Shown here: positions 1-11,318 of the stretch, one piece after another
Position numbering within the stretch: the first letter of the stretch is position 1
Layout of the letters: every line of letters starts with the position of its first letter
Origin: Phymatolithon calcareum
Taxonomy: Eukaryota; Rhodophyta; Florideophyceae; Hapalidiales
Reading direction: 5' to 3'
Assembly: GCA_977006965.1 (NCBI GenBank)
Contig: OZ345360.1
Span: 1,426,001-1,490,000, forward strand
DNA: 64,000 nt
Notes under the pieces: generated by a model
Told to the model about the DNA's origin: nothing
Seen by the model: only the letters and a program-made list of their open reading frames with translations
The model's database searches: none
Program-made: the position numbers and the translations under genes

Positions 1-3000
1 TAGACAACAGCTGCATGCTCGAAAACTGGTACGCAAAATCAGTGCATTTGAGAAGCTACCTTTTCCCCCCTTTGGAGGCACGGTCATCGATAGTGAATTA
101 GAACACATTTTCCCTCTTGTGAAACTACCGAAGCCATGAACATAATAGACTACTTGACCAGTATGGACATCTGCATGCAGACGTCGTGAATCCAGGGGCC
201 ACCATGGTGCTGTCCACGTAAGCGTATTTCACGTTCGGTGAGTTGTTGATCTACTTCATCGTTGGTGGATGTATCGATACCGCTGCTACTTGGGGTCAGC
301 TCCATTGTCGCATGTACAATACAATGAGCTAAGAACTGAACTACAGAAACCTACCGTGAAGTGGTAAGCATCCACCACAAGGATGATTCCACATGGCTTA
401 CCATTCATCTTTTCCCCAATGCAAAGTTCGAATTTTTCTCACACAAGTAGATCTTGTAGCGGCAGACAAAGGAATAAGCAGCAGGGGAAAACACAGTTGG
501 AGCATTATCTTAGAGTTCGCACGCGAAGAAAAGCCGTAATACTTACGTGAGGAATAATGTCAGCAGAGTATCATCCAGCTATTCGTTACAGAGCCGACTA
601 GCCTGAACAAGGGAATCTTCGATCAAGGTTTCGCAGAGTTTGCTCGGCATGCAAATTGTACAAGGTCCGGACTCTGTGGATTGATATCAACGGCTGTTCG
701 AATACTACCACGGCAGAAACCACTGTGACCTCTTCGTATAAACAGAAACTGTGCCGTTCTTCGACGAAAGCTTCCCTTTTGATCCTATGGACATAGGGAT
801 GGATGGATGGATTTCTGTTTTATTGAAGCTCCCTTAGTCAATTATCATTGCACCTGAGAGACTTTTCGTTGCGCTACAATCCTTCGCTTACGTTTTCATT
901 TTGATTTCGGACATTTTCTTTTATGGACATAGGGTGAATTCCACAATTTATGCCACGGGATCGAAACGGAAACTTCGGTCTGCATAGTTCTCGAGTTTAC
1001 GACGGGTTTGAAGCGTTTTGATCATGCTGTCAAAATGGTGCTGATTGTCGCAAATTCAAAGTCTGGGAAAAGCACTGTCGAGAAGACAAGAAAAAACGAA
1101 TATCAGGAGGCACCGTCTCGCATACTGTCGCTTATGTCTCATAAAAATACGGCTAATTCGGAGACAGTCTATCTGGCTCTGGATATGCGATGATTCATAC
1201 TCTAGCGCCGATAGCAATATTCGGAATGGTATAAATGTGACAGCACCCAAGCACAATATTGAGTCGGAAGGCAGCCGGCAAGAATATCAAAAAGTTTTGG
1301 TCGGGCCAGTTCTCCTTCGGGAGGACACGGAGAGAAGTGGCCGATGTAGGCGTCGGGTCATCTCCGTTCCCCGTTTGGCGAGCCAGCGCTCATAATGGAT
1401 CCCGATGACTACTGTGGATATGCGACTCGTATCAACACGACATGTAATCTCGGAAGTATTCCTGCTGCCCGAAATATTCCTCTGGACAATATCATATGCT
1501 TCGACAGCGCTATAGACATTGTCCATAATATCCAGATACCTTATAATAGATCTGTAGTGTCCATAAGAATTGTCATTTGATCGTTGAGCACGGTGAACAG
1601 CAATGAATCATGAACCCGTATCTAAATTAAGTGGTCTTTGTTGTCTCTTGCAAGCATTCCCCGGAAGAGAACGCGAGCGACGTCGAACTCTCTTCCACGT
1701 GGTAGCAGAAACCGATTTTGCTCAGGGAACCTTGGGGACACTTCGGCGTGCGTGTAGCCGACGGGGCTGTTGGTGGGTATGCGTCGAACGATTTTTGAAG
1801 AGTTGAGACCGCCGTCCTTTTTCATTCATTCGCCCCATGCATCTTCTCCTCCGCCGCATGCAAGTTATGATCGTCCTCTTCAACGTTCCACTCTCAAGAC
1901 GTTTATTCCGGAGCGCATGCGAGAATAGCATCCAATTCTGGCATGACAGAAGAACGTGTTCCTTGAATTGTTCCGGCATGCCTGCTTCGTGCGCACTCCA
2001 CTAAGTCGCGAACGATGACAACGGCGACCCGCCTGATGTCGAAGAAGAGCTCCGGTAAGCGATTGTGGTCTGCCACTTCCGTTGCAGCATCACCAAAAGG
2101 CCGTTCGCTGGTATGATTTCTGTGCATTGGCGACAAGCAACCATTCTAGGCCACCACGAGATTCAAAATGAACCCACACTGGCGTGCGGACCTTGAAAGC
2201 GATTGAGTGAGGATGCCGATGTCCCTGGAGCAGCATTGGTCCCCGGTAAGCCTCGAGAACTGGATTTCCAACGAAGGGCAATAAATTGCTGGCAACGGTA
2301 TGCACTGTTGAAGCCCCGAAACATCGCGCATCAAAGCTAGACTTTTGAGTCTTGCCGTGTACGATGGGCAAAGAGAGATAATCTCTCCTCGTCAGAATAT
2401 TATAGAGGTTGATACCGTCTTCAAGGCCCATCACGAGTAGTTGTGTACTGGTTCAGGTATATCGAGCATGATCATAAACTTCTGAGAATCGCTCTGAAAA
2501 CGCCTTCCGTGGAAATCCATGCTTCATTTCAGGTTCAGTTAAAGGTTCAGTTTAATTGAAGAAGAAGAAGTGGAGATTTTTATTATAGTGTTACCAACGC
2601 ATCTGCAGACGCTTGGGGCAACACTTCTGATGAGCCACGAGTTCAGTTTAATTGAGAACTTTGGACGATGACACAGAAACGCTCTCATGAATTCTGTAAA
2701 TGTATCCGACATGAATGGACAAAAATATAACTATAACACGCTACATTAAGTAATTGTTGACGAGTAGAGGGAGATACCGCTGTGGCGATCGAAATATAAC
2801 TTTGAGAAATGTTCAAATCCATTTGAGTACTTCACAAATATGGGCATACCGTATTCAAAAAAACGAATCCCCAGAGGCTGGGATAACAGCCGCCGCTAGC
2901 CTGAGGGCTTACCCGAAACTAAAAGATACACGTGCTTGCTCACGATTATTACACGTCGGTTACGCCTTCTGCATTGCTGAACCGCCTTGATTGTGGACCT

Positions 3001-3647
3001 CATTGAGTGTGGACCACAACCTTATACAACTATGGGAAAGTTCATATGCGGCGAGATGATCCGCTTCAAATTTATCGTAATAGTAGACTGGAACGGTCAC
3101 CGGGTTTTCAAGCAGGAGATTGGTTCAAGGTCGATATGGATGTCAAGTGAGATTGCAGTGCTTCCCTTGGCGTGCTGAATATATGTGCCAATATTTACTT
3201 GGCGCAAGCTGTACGGTTATGTTTATGACGTCGCAGAGCAGTGCGAATCGTTGAGCGGAACCCGAGGAGGAAGTATATCCACGGCCACAAAAATTACAAA
3301 ACTGTGTATATGATACAACGGAATTCATTTTGGATTAAGACGGCTTGATGCAAATTCTGATCAGCAGTTCGGAAAGCTAAAGCGGCCACGGATCCGACAA
3401 GGTAGAATCCAAAGCAATAAGAAATATTTTCGGTAAAACTATTTCGGAACAATCGAGCAGGACGCGAAATCATATCGGCCGTACAGAAGGCTTATGAATC
3501 AAAGAGTGTGCCCGCTGGTTTGGAAAGACAAGAAGTCCAAAATGCCCAGAGGAAATGCAGTCGACGGGGAAACATTAGCGTTGTATGCAAGCCAGGGCAC
3601 AAACATAAGTCTTAATGCAACGCAGTGTCTCAACGGCGTATCCTTCA
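1..3647. other. Gene-free stretch, no supported feature
   Basis: I see no ORF with recognisable domains, no convincing splice-linked exons and no long inverted repeat here. Open frames are all below about 120 codons and look random. A GGAT-type short tandem run lies near 799-812, and the phrase GTTCAGTTTAATTGA occurs twice between about 2535 and 2660 beside a GAA run. These are the only local repeats noticed. Confidence 0.5.
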
Positions 3648-4352
3648 TTAGCGGTCAGCGGGGAATGTATGCGGGACAGAATTGGACACGAAGACATTTC
3701 GTACACCTGCAATGCGCTTTCCTATGAATCGCGCAATTCTGAAATCGGGTTCAATGACGGTAATATCCATAAGACCCGATGGGTCAAAAAGTTCCATTGG
3801 TAGCGACCGCTGGAGGTCGATTATAAGGGCCTGTAAATCTTCCGGAAGAACTTTCCTGGCGCCTTTTTGAGGGATCTTGACTTGATGATCATCCAACTTG
3901 ATTTTTATACGATTCGGGCCTACAAATTCGTAGGTACAAATGACGCGGAGTACAGCGTCGACGTTCGCATTTGAGCCAAAAAATGTCCAATTAACAGTGT
4001 TGATGAGGGCTTTCGGATCGGTACGAATGGATTGGACGATGCTGCGCACACGAATTTGTCCTTTTGATTGCACTGGCCTCGATGATGAGAATAATAGTCG
4101 CCAGTCACCTTCCAGAAACATTGACGTGAAATCAGGGGTTGCAGGGAGTGGGGCGGAGCCTTCGAGATCTTGTATGAGTTCCGCCACTTTGTCCGTTTGC
4201 GTTTGTAGGTTGATAAACGACGGAAGAATGCGAAGCAAACGATTCTTCGTGTTTCCTCGATCGACGGTTGAACATGCTGCCGGGCTTAACCGGCGAATAG
4301 GCGGCGTGAAAACAGCGGCGCAAAAGGCCGCGCCTGGATAGCGCGTGCGCAT
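3648..4352 (-). CDS. Plastid lipid-associated protein / fibrillin family (PAP)
   Basis: Fibrillins bind lipids in plastoglobules and thylakoids. The protein is 234 residues from the first ATG of the open frame (4352); the frame extends further upstream but only with non-ATG codons. The first ~30 residues are rich in Arg, Ala, Ser and Pro, like a plastid transit peptide. The PAP_fibrillin signature follows: an LLRIL helix region, then the hallmark LEGDWRLLFSSSRP near residues 80-93, where the family usually has DGxWxLLYTS. The C-terminal half has the beta-rich pattern ending in a VFV strand. The neighbour is a RING gene on the opposite strand, about 740 bases away. The subfamily cannot be assigned, and an upstream exon cannot be excluded. 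I am fairly sure of the family. Confidence 0.8.
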   Translation of the reverse strand: MRTRYPGAAFCAAVFTPPIRRLSPAACSTVDRGNTKNRLLRILPSFINLQTQTDKVAELIQDLEGSAPLPATPDFTSMFLEGDWRLLFSSSRPVQSKGQIRVRSIVQSIRTDPKALINTVNWTFFGSNANVDAVLRVICTYEFVGPNRIKIKLDDHQVKIPQKGARKVLPEDLQALIIDLQRSLPMELFDPSGLMDITVIEPDFRIARFIGKRIAGVRNVFVSNSVPHTFPADR

Positions 4353-5093
4353 GTTCTGGACAAACGCCAAGAATACCGTCGACACGGAGATACAAATATT
4401 CGGCAAAGGCCGTAGCGTGGAGATATCACCCGTAGGACAGGCATGGTGGACCAACAATCCTGGCTGTGCGGCTTACAGAATGAAATGCGAGAGAGAATGT
4501 ATGATAAGGGGAAAGCTGAATATGTGTTAAAATTTTGGAGATGTTGATGACAGCTATGAAGAGCACGTCGACATATCTGGGGAAGCCTAATTTTTAGATA
4601 AAATCTTGCCTTCGATACGTACAATGTATGACAACGCACTTCGGTGTGGACATAAGGTGTGCGATGAGTGGTCGGTCGTCGCAGTGGCGTTGGAATCCGC
4701 GTCCCATAAAGTACAATAGAATCATAATTGTGGGAAAACTTGGTTTGGCGCTCAGGAACGCAATTCTTCAAACATGGCGCATCTTTGATAACTTTTTGCA
4801 CCAGCCAGCCAACCAGCCAGCCCGCTGATGGCCATCCGGAAAAGGTTACACTCGCCGAAATCCAACTGCCCAACACTGCTTGCGACGCACGAGCCTCGGG
4901 TATATCCGGACACAGTCTCCCCGCCAAACCTACCGAGCCTCAGGTGTGTATCAGCGCTCTCGCACCGGCCCGCGAAATATCTTTGTCCTTTCGCTCTGCG
5001 GTGGTAAACACACCCCGGGAAAATATCCGGCTACCACTCTGTCCCTCCTCTCCCTAGCCCCGGTCCCAGCTCCACCTGCCGCTTGCCGCCGGA
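4353..5093. promoter_or_regulatory. Divergent intergenic region between fibrillin and RING genes
   Basis: The two genes point away from each other, so this 741-bp stretch should hold both promoters. It contains a short run of CCAGCCAGCCAACCAGCCAGCC near 4800 but no TATA motif that I can place convincingly for either gene. Confidence 0.35.
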
Positions 5094-5882
5094 ATGAGCC
5101 GCCGCGCGCGCCGCGTCCGTGAGGGGCACTCCATGTCGCGTCTTCCCACCCCGCCGACTGTATGGGGCGCCGGAGCCGGTTTTGCCGCCGCTACATCTCC
5201 AGCTTCTACGCCGACTTCCCCTCCGGGGAAACCGATCTACATTTACCCAGGTTTGCTGCGTGTGATGCGTCAGTCTGCTATCGCACTCGACTCTCGTTGT
5301 CCAGCCGCTGTGTACAAGTGTGTTCAATGTCAGGATGAAGGTCAGCAGGCTCCAGGTCATCGTTGCGCGCATGCAAACGCATGTCCTATTTGTCTGGATG
5401 TATTTCACGGGAAGGATCTTGTGCGTCGAATGCCGTGTAACGTGCAGCATGTTTTCCACACGCGTTGCATTTTGAATTGGGTATCCACGAACGATCGATG
5501 TCCGCTTTGTAACGACGTGGTGAGCGCTCACCCTGTGAAGCAGAAGGTGCACATTTGTGAAGATCAATCGGCTTCGCTACGCTCCTTACGTCGTCCGCCG
5601 CCGGGTGCTGCTACAAGACCGCGATCACAAATGACTCCGGCACAGCGCGCTCAGACATTGCTATCACGTCCGAGACGAGTGGATGAGGTATTTTCGCCTT
5701 CGCCGCGGTCACGCCCTGTGAATGACACCGTTTCAATGCGCGATTTGCGTCGCAATGATGTTGTACGGAATACCAGAGAGTATCAGTCTGGTCCTCTACC
5801 GCGCCGCAAGCGTGGGCCAAGGACTTATTCGAATATTGTTTACGACAGCGTTCGTATGGAGGTGGATCTGCAGCAGCATTAA
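5094..5882 (+). CDS. RING-H2 finger protein, probable E3 ubiquitin ligase
   Basis: This is a 262-residue protein starting at an ATG. A RING-H2 finger occupies about residues 97-139 with the spacing C97-x2-C100-x14-C115-x3-H119-x2-H122-x2-C125-x10-C136-x2-C139 (CPIC ... HVFHTRC ... CPLC). The ring is followed by a basic, Arg- and Pro-rich tail with several RP/PR pairs, probably disordered. There is no transmembrane segment or signal peptide, so a soluble nuclear or cytosolic E3 is likely. An extra Cys-x2-Cys pair (KCVQCQ) lies just before the ring, near residue 76, and could extend the metal site. Substrates cannot be inferred. The N-terminus is Arg-rich (MSRRARRVR) with a second ATG 13 codons on. 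Confidence 0.8.
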   Translation: MSRRARRVREGHSMSRLPTPPTVWGAGAGFAAATSPASTPTSPPGKPIYIYPGLLRVMRQSAIALDSRCPAAVYKCVQCQDEGQQAPGHRCAHANACPICLDVFHGKDLVRRMPCNVQHVFHTRCILNWVSTNDRCPLCNDVVSAHPVKQKVHICEDQSASLRSLRRPPPGAATRPRSQMTPAQRAQTLLSRPRRVDEVFSPSPRSRPVNDTVSMRDLRRNDVVRNTREYQSGPLPRRKRGPRTYSNIVYDSVRMEVDLQQH

Positions 5883-6162
5883 GGGTTCTTGGCTTTGTTT
5901 TTTCCTGATTGTTTAGGCTGTTACCCGAGCTCGCCTCTTCTTGCCATAACTTCTGGCCACCTTCTCATTCACGGTCTGTCAAGTTTTCTTTTTTTGCTGC
6001 TCTGTCCCTCTCTTTTTTCAGTTTTAGTCGCATCCAGAACCCTCGTGCATTCTTCGGCACTGTTGGATGCCATCTAACACATTGTACTCTACTGTAGTAG
6101 TCTTACCGGTTAATTCTTAACAATAAATGCACCCGTTCCTCTCACCCTCTTTGTCCTCTTGT

Positions 6163-6474
6163 TTATGTTAATAAGCGTTTGGCGTCGATCACCTTCCGCA
6201 TGAACATGATCATGCTGAGTCCCACTGCAAAGCAGTACGGCACTGTACTGTGCAGTGCAACCAAGGTGGAAGCACTCATCGCACCTGGCACTCTGATGAA
6301 GGTTAAAAAGACGATGGATATTTTACGGTGGGCCCAGTCAACGAGGCAAGAAATTGGAGCTTGACTTTCTACTCTCACCAAATGCGCACAATTGTTTCTC
6401 TTCTCAAGTAACCACATACAGTAGGCCTGAGGAAAGGTGTGGACGATGCTGAGGGTTCGACATAATGTTACCAT
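6163..6474 (-). CDS. Uncertain small hydrophobic ORF
   Basis: This 103-codon open frame runs convergent to the RING gene. Its C-terminal third is strongly hydrophobic and could span a membrane once or twice, ending in a basic IDAKRLLT tail. The upstream part looks non-coding and may include intron sequence: a TCATCAG acceptor-like site precedes the hydrophobic block. The hydrophobic end faintly recalls small TMEM14-type proteins, but I cannot align it. It could equally be chance. Confidence 0.2.
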   Translation of the reverse strand: MVTLCRTLSIVHTFPQAYCMWLLEKRNNCAHLVRVESQAPISCLVDWAHRKISIVFLTFIRVPGAMSASTLVALHSTVPYCFAVGLSMIMFMRKVIDAKRLLT

Positions 6475-6633
6475 TCACTCAGCGGAATACTCCTGATCCT
6501 CCGGTTTGACTTCCCATTCCATCACGTACAATATAAGGAGAGCAGTTAAGAAGTCTCTGAGTATTATGTGAGCCGGGTCTCTGAGATATCGCGACTTAGT
6601 GTATCCTCGGTCTAGAATTTCCATAGTGACATT

Positions 6634-6671
6634 TGTCTTGACGTCAGATGTATTTATCTGACGTCAAGACA
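6634..6671. repeat. Perfect short hairpin, 16-bp arms
   Basis: TGTCTTGACGTCAGAT is followed after a 6-nt spacer by its exact reverse complement. Each arm contains a TGACGTCA site (CRE/bZIP-like palindrome). It could be a transcription-factor site pair, a MITE remnant or a terminator-like RNA hairpin. No gene lies close enough to decide. Confidence 0.6.
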
Positions 6672-7622
6672 TTTGGTACGGCACCGTTGTTTGAGAAAAT
6701 CAATACTGTAGCATGATGTCCCACTATTGGTGGTGCTAACGCAGAGATCTCACCGCGCACGTAGGCGCACTCAGCTTGAGTAGGCCAGCGTTAGCCCTAG
6801 GAGAATTGCAACACCGTATATATTTCGTTTGCGCCCTTCTAGTTTCGTCACTACTGTACATTCTGTAGAGCACATTGTTCCCCTCGGCCCCCGGTTTCCT
6901 TTACAGTACTTCTACTCGCACATCCGTCCCCGGCCTGTCAATATTTCGCACTGCGCATTGGCCTATGTGAAATCTTTCTGTAACATAGGACCGTAAACCT
7001 ATGGATGCGCTGCCAACGTCGTCATTGTACCAGCGACGATGGACGCCCATCAATACTTACGACCCGCATTTAAGACAAATTATTCTCGTCCTGCAATAAG
7101 CCGTGTCGATGGAAATAACTGAAGACCTCTTTTTCGACATCAGATTGGTCGCCTATTATCGTCAACTCCACCAGCAAAATCTCCGATGTCCACAGTCCTT
7201 AAAGCTTTCCACCAGTAACGTGCCGTATGCATATAATCGTGACGCACTAGAATCATTAACGAAAATAGCCTATGACCACATGTATACTAGATCGACTGTA
7301 GTGAGCCGTGCTGTGAAGTTCAAGATGACGTTGCGATGCAGAGTGAGAAACCTGTTTGATTATTAACTGTATAGGTTCGAGCCCATGACTACGACTGGCG
7401 AAAGGGGATGCTTTTTGCCTCCAAGGTTGTCATTGAAGGTACAGCTTCCCCCCAGCGTTTTACGGAAGAAGAATCTCAACATTCCTAATCATAGCCACAG
7501 TGCGGCTTTCGTAAACATTTCAATCTTTGATGTTTCAACGAAAACTTACGCAACGGCAAGGCATGTTCGATGGTTGCCGGTATCCGTATAGCAATGCTTG
7601 CGATTTTTGTCCGTGTTTACCA

Positions 7623-7643
7623 CTAGGGTCATCATGACCCTAG
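7623..7643. repeat. Short hairpin
   Basis: CTAGGGTCAT and ATGACCCTAG flank a one-base centre. It is the first of three short palindromes within 240 bp that share a CAT-centre. Confidence 0.5.
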
Positions 7644-7655
7644 TAATAATTTACG

Positions 7656-7682
7656 AAGCACGTAGCATGATGCTTCGTGCTT
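7656..7682. repeat. Short hairpin
   Basis: AAGCACGTAGCATGATGCTTCGTGCTT is an imperfect palindrome with one mismatch per arm, 12 bases after the previous hairpin. Confidence 0.45.
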
Positions 7683-7834
7683 GGCACATTACTCGCACAT
7701 TCTTCACGGAAGTTGTGAACAGTTTATTAGTCGCACGTACACTAACCACAATACCTCTGATCAGGGGGCGATTAAAGCTTACCGTCCCCTGCTCGTAAAG
7801 CGATACTCTTGTTTTCCGCACAGTTGGACAACAT

Positions 7835-7859
7835 TTGCTCCTCCATCATGGAGGAGCAA
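7835..7859. repeat. Short perfect hairpin
   Basis: The arms TTGCTCCTCCAT and ATGGAGGAGCAA are separated by one base. Confidence 0.5.
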
Positions 7860-9104
7860 GATGCTGTAGCTCTTCGGATGCAACCGGCGAAGCTTTGAAT
7901 ACAGCACTCCATGGTTGTCGATACGTATTGCATCAATCAGGCACCGCCCACGGTACATCATGTTCGAAAAATTGCCTTCGTGGCATGTGTATCATAGATG
8001 CCGTCCGGACACGGATTCCAGTAATCAAGGCGCAAATCCCACGAGTGCATGTTTGCAGGGACGAGTCTGACGCAGTTTCTTCTTCCAGTTCCGGCACGTA
8101 ACGTGTCGTTTACCGAGAGTCGTTCTGTCACCAGCTTGCACAAGGCGTTCGATCGACAATTGCTTCCTTGTGAACAAGAGGAACGGGAGCTTTAACAAAA
8201 GAGTCCAACGCTCTTGTGTGAGAATATCAGAGAAGGTTTTTTGGACTGCCGAATCGTGTTGCACCCACAAGAAGAAATGTTTCATCAGACAGCAGTCAGT
8301 CAAATTTTCCCACTCGAAAGTTCCTACTGTGTCGCTGGCAGATGCATTGGCATCTTTATAATGCGTGAGCTCGGAGAGCCGTGGCATCACCACGATTGCT
8401 TTGAAATTGACTAGGGCAAATACTGCTCTTCGCATGGACGAGCACCGCATGGTACTCTAAGTGTTGCTGCAGTGTGCCAAACCAACCCCGGAGTCACTGT
8501 TCAGCGACGTGCCCCACGAAATTGTACAAATAGTTCTTAGTATCGCACAGGATAGAACAGAGTAGAGAAAACTTAAGACCGTCGAAGCTCTGTTAACCTC
8601 ACTTGGGGGGAAATGCAGAATGCAATACAATACTTCCAATTATTATCAATGTGGAAGCTACCCGTTTAAAATCTCGCAATACACGTCTTGAGCAACGGTG
8701 TGTTTCGAATTCACAACCAGGACTAAATGAAATATCGTACTACGCTCGTCAATTCGACCGCCCTTTCACAGGACAAGATTCATTCATAGTTTCCCGACTG
8801 CAGGATTAGGGGATTGCATCTCATAACCAGTGGGCTGGAGAATTGGTGCTTCCTGTCCCATTGATAGTATTTTGAGGTTGCCAACTCCCAAGGCGCCTTT
8901 CGCTTTCGTGATGCTTGCGTGATGTTGTTTTGGCGAAGAACATTTTCTCGGGACGCGGAGCAGGATACCCAGAAGTAAGGCTTGGCGATGCTGTGCTCGC
9001 GTAGCGGCAACGGCATTACCTTCGTCTGAGTCGACGGCACCTATGGCCCTCAAGCTTGGTATCCGGGCCTTGCGTAATCCGAGCGATAGCTCTAGCTAAG
9101 TGAC

Positions 9105-9214
9105 TGGAGGTCCTGTCCCTCCAGTAGTGGGGTTCCATAGACCTATGTAGATTTTTTTAGAAACAAATCTACGTAAGTCTATAGAACCCCACTGCTGGAG
9201 GGACAGGATCTCCA
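9105..9214. repeat. Long hairpin, ~50-bp arms (H-A)
   Basis: The left arm, beginning TGGAGGTCCTGTCCCTCCAG, is repeated in reverse complement after a T-rich spacer around 9155-9164, with about 45 of 50 bases matching. The arms carry different substitutions, so this is an ageing foldback rather than an assembly artefact. It is immediately followed by a second, unrelated hairpin. Confidence 0.7.
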
Positions 9215-9235
9215 AGGGCACGCACTATCCGCACT

Positions 9236-9366
9236 GTTCCGTTTCTAGGTCCGGGCATCCAAAGCCAGACATCCATAACATCCATCCCCCTGGGCATGCA
9301 CTGCATGCCCATGGGGATGGATGTTATGGTTGTCTGGCTTTGGATGCCCGGACCTAGGAACGGAAC
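9236..9366. repeat. Long near-perfect palindrome, 65-bp arms (H-B)
   Basis: Arms 9236-9300 and 9302-9366 are reverse complements with about 62 of 65 matches and a single-base centre (TGCATG on each side). A transcript would fold into a 65-bp stem, the size range of MITE foldbacks and of plant or algal small-RNA hairpin precursors. No ORF or terminal signature tells which. Confidence 0.75.
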
Positions 9367-9749
9367 AACCGCACTGCCCCATTTATAGGTATGGTCACCA
9401 ACCGCCCGCAACTTTTGGATCAGAGTCCCACCAGACTGAGTTTAAAACCTTCTATATTGCCAAGGGTGGGTGGGTGGAGTAATAAAACACTCGAGCTCTC
9501 TTGAGATATGGGTCAAAAGAATGAGTCTAGAACGGTTAGTTCTGAGGGATAACACGCGCTTCGCACAATGAGAGGGTGCTTTTGAATGTGAAATGCCAAT
9601 CCGGTTGGACTAACAAAACTTGGTACAGTATAGCGTGAGATTTCTTGTATGAATTCGGTGTTTGCCATACGCCTATTGACAATATAATCGCGGGACAGTT
9701 GAACGACTTGGTTCTGAACAGGTCGTCCGGGCAAATGCTATGGAACGAG

Positions 9750-10226
9750 TCACTCGTTCTCCACGTCGCCCTTTGGCGAACGACGGTTGAAAGAATCTCT
9801 ATGTCTTGAATAGACCCCATTGAGTAAAGTCTGGAGAAGATGCGCCCCGGTTTTCCGGTTGTCTTTGGTGAGGGCATCGGCAACGTTATGCTCAGCACAC
9901 CAATAGACCCGTTGGATTCGACCATCTTCAAAAGCGTCTCTCACGGCCATTAAATCGACTTTGTTCAAGCGTTCTGCAGGCTCTTTTGTCGATGTGACAA
10001 GATTGTACACAGACCATGAGTCGGTGGTAAGCTCGATGGGGTGGTGATACAATAGCTCGCTCGTTTGCGCTTGTAGGTAAAGTGCCATGTCCACCGTGTC
10101 TGCAGCGCCAAGAATTTCCGCTGCAGATGAACTTCGCGCCACGCGGTGCAGTTTCCGGTAGCTCCAATGTGTGGGGTGTGTGATGTCGCCGCACTCATTC
10201 CCTCTGTAACTGAATCTGCTTCTCAC
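9750..10226 (-). pseudogene. LTR-retrotransposon RNase H fragment (left copy)
   Basis: The open frame has the pattern of the RNase H end of a retroelement Pol: RSSSAAEILGAAD (the SSxAE motif of Copia-type RNase H), ELTTDSWSVYNLV (catalytic Asp context), a KVDLMAVRDAF helix, then HNVADALTKDN (the hADxLTK motif near the Pol C-terminus). No reverse transcriptase precedes it. Upstream it runs into the acidic/Ser-rich repeat, so it is a fragment. A second, inverted copy lies at 14063-14336. Confidence 0.6.
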
Positions 10227-10946
10227 ACCACATCGCCTTCATCGACAGCGTCTGCGTCTGCGAGTGGATCATCATCTGTGACGGCCATCCCAGATGTGTC
10301 CGAGTCCCCCACAGCTTCGTCTTCTATCACAGCGACCCCGTCTTCGTCACCTACGGCCAGTCCGACCTCTTCGTCGTCACCGTCCGCAAGTGTGTCCGCG
10401 TCCGCGACTTCCTCTCCGTCATTGTCTGTATCCGCTTCTAGCATCGACTTCGATCCCAGCGACTCCCTCACCTTGTGCTTCAGCTTCGGTAAGAACTTCT
10501 TTGGTTTCAATGACACCTTCATCCTCTGCATAGGCTTCGGCCTCAGCTTCGACATCGGCGCCTGCGTCTGCATCTACGTCTGTCAGTGCATCGCCGTGTG
10601 TGACAGTCACCCCGTCTGTGTCTTTATCGACAACTGCAATCTCACCCGTCACACCCACACTGTCCTCATCACTATCTTCAAGTGTGTCCGCATCATCTCC
10701 CGTAACACCGACCTCTTCTTCGTCACAGTCGGCCAGTGCGTCAGGATTTGCGACGCCCTCTCCGTCATCGACCGCATCTCCCTCAAGCAGGGCATCCACA
10801 TCGATCACGCCGGCTCCCTCGTCTGTTGCGTCCTCTTCAAAAAGTACGTCTCCCTGGCTCGGCGGCATCTCAATTCGCTCGTTTCAGGCACATTCCTGGG
10901 TCGAAGTTCACTGTTCTCTAATCACCGACATATCGAGCTAAAATAA
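10146..10946 (+). pseudogene. Ser/Thr/Pro-rich low-complexity ORF, frame-broken
   Basis: From about 10180 to 10450 one frame reads a dense Ser/Thr/Pro/Ala repeat (SASASGSSS, TASPTSSSSPSASVSAS). Around 10440 the Ser-rich reading moves to another frame and continues, after one stop, to about 10940 (TPTLSSSLSSSVSASSP). That is the pattern expected if a single long mucin-like ORF suffered an indel. On the opposite strand the same DNA reads as an Asp/Glu/Ala/Gly-rich repeat (10223-10573 and 10419-10868), so the true strand is uncertain. In the inverted copy at 13935-14060 the acidic reading runs in frame into RNase H, which favours the acidic strand. Likely retroelement-associated low-complexity sequence. 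Confidence 0.35.
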
Positions 10947-10971
10947 AACTGCATTAAATTTCATTTTACAA

Positions 10972-11068
10972 CTGTGGTTTATTCAAAAGCCTCACAGTCT
11001 TACGAATATATGGAAAGGCTTCCTCAGTTGCTACCTTCCAGTACGTAGTCCGTTGAAGCCTACCGTCT
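10972..11068 (-). repeat. Dispersed stem-loop tail repeat, copy a
   Basis: On the minus strand this reads the family consensus: GTAGCAACTGAGGAAGCC, a Y-rich loop, then a GTGAGGCTTTTGAATAA-like A-rich end. Homology with copy d (26251-26358) extends about 45 bases upstream of the core. Confidence 0.7.
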
Positions 11069-11318
11069 CTTTATGTTTCATTGCTACGAGTGTAAGCAAC
11101 TCGCAAGAGCACTAAGTGCTCGTGCCATGTTGCAGCAGAAACACATTTCAATGAAGTGTGCTGCCTTGTGATGAAGAGAAGAAAAGCTTTATTCTGGAAT
11201 TTGGTTATCGAAATGACGAGCATCCATTTCACGAGAAATCGATACCCGTCCTTTTCTCAAGGTCTGAATGGAATGCGAAAGTGACTGAAACCTCGTCCTT
11301 GACGCTCGCCCGAGGTGT

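Larger units (their letters stand above)
6475..9100. other. Gene-free stretch with several short hairpins
   Basis: No coding region with recognisable features was found. The stretch holds a near-series of short perfect or near-perfect inverted repeats, listed separately at 6634-6671, 7623-7643, 7656-7682 and 7835-7859. ORFs at 7103-7366 and 8025-8450 are open by length only, with no domain, and are not called. Confidence 0.4.

Noticed and set aside
10223-10868. Asp/Glu-rich minus-strand ORFs as an independent acidic protein gene
   Set aside because: They are the complement of a Ser-rich repeat; low complexity keeps several frames open, so length is not evidence of coding.
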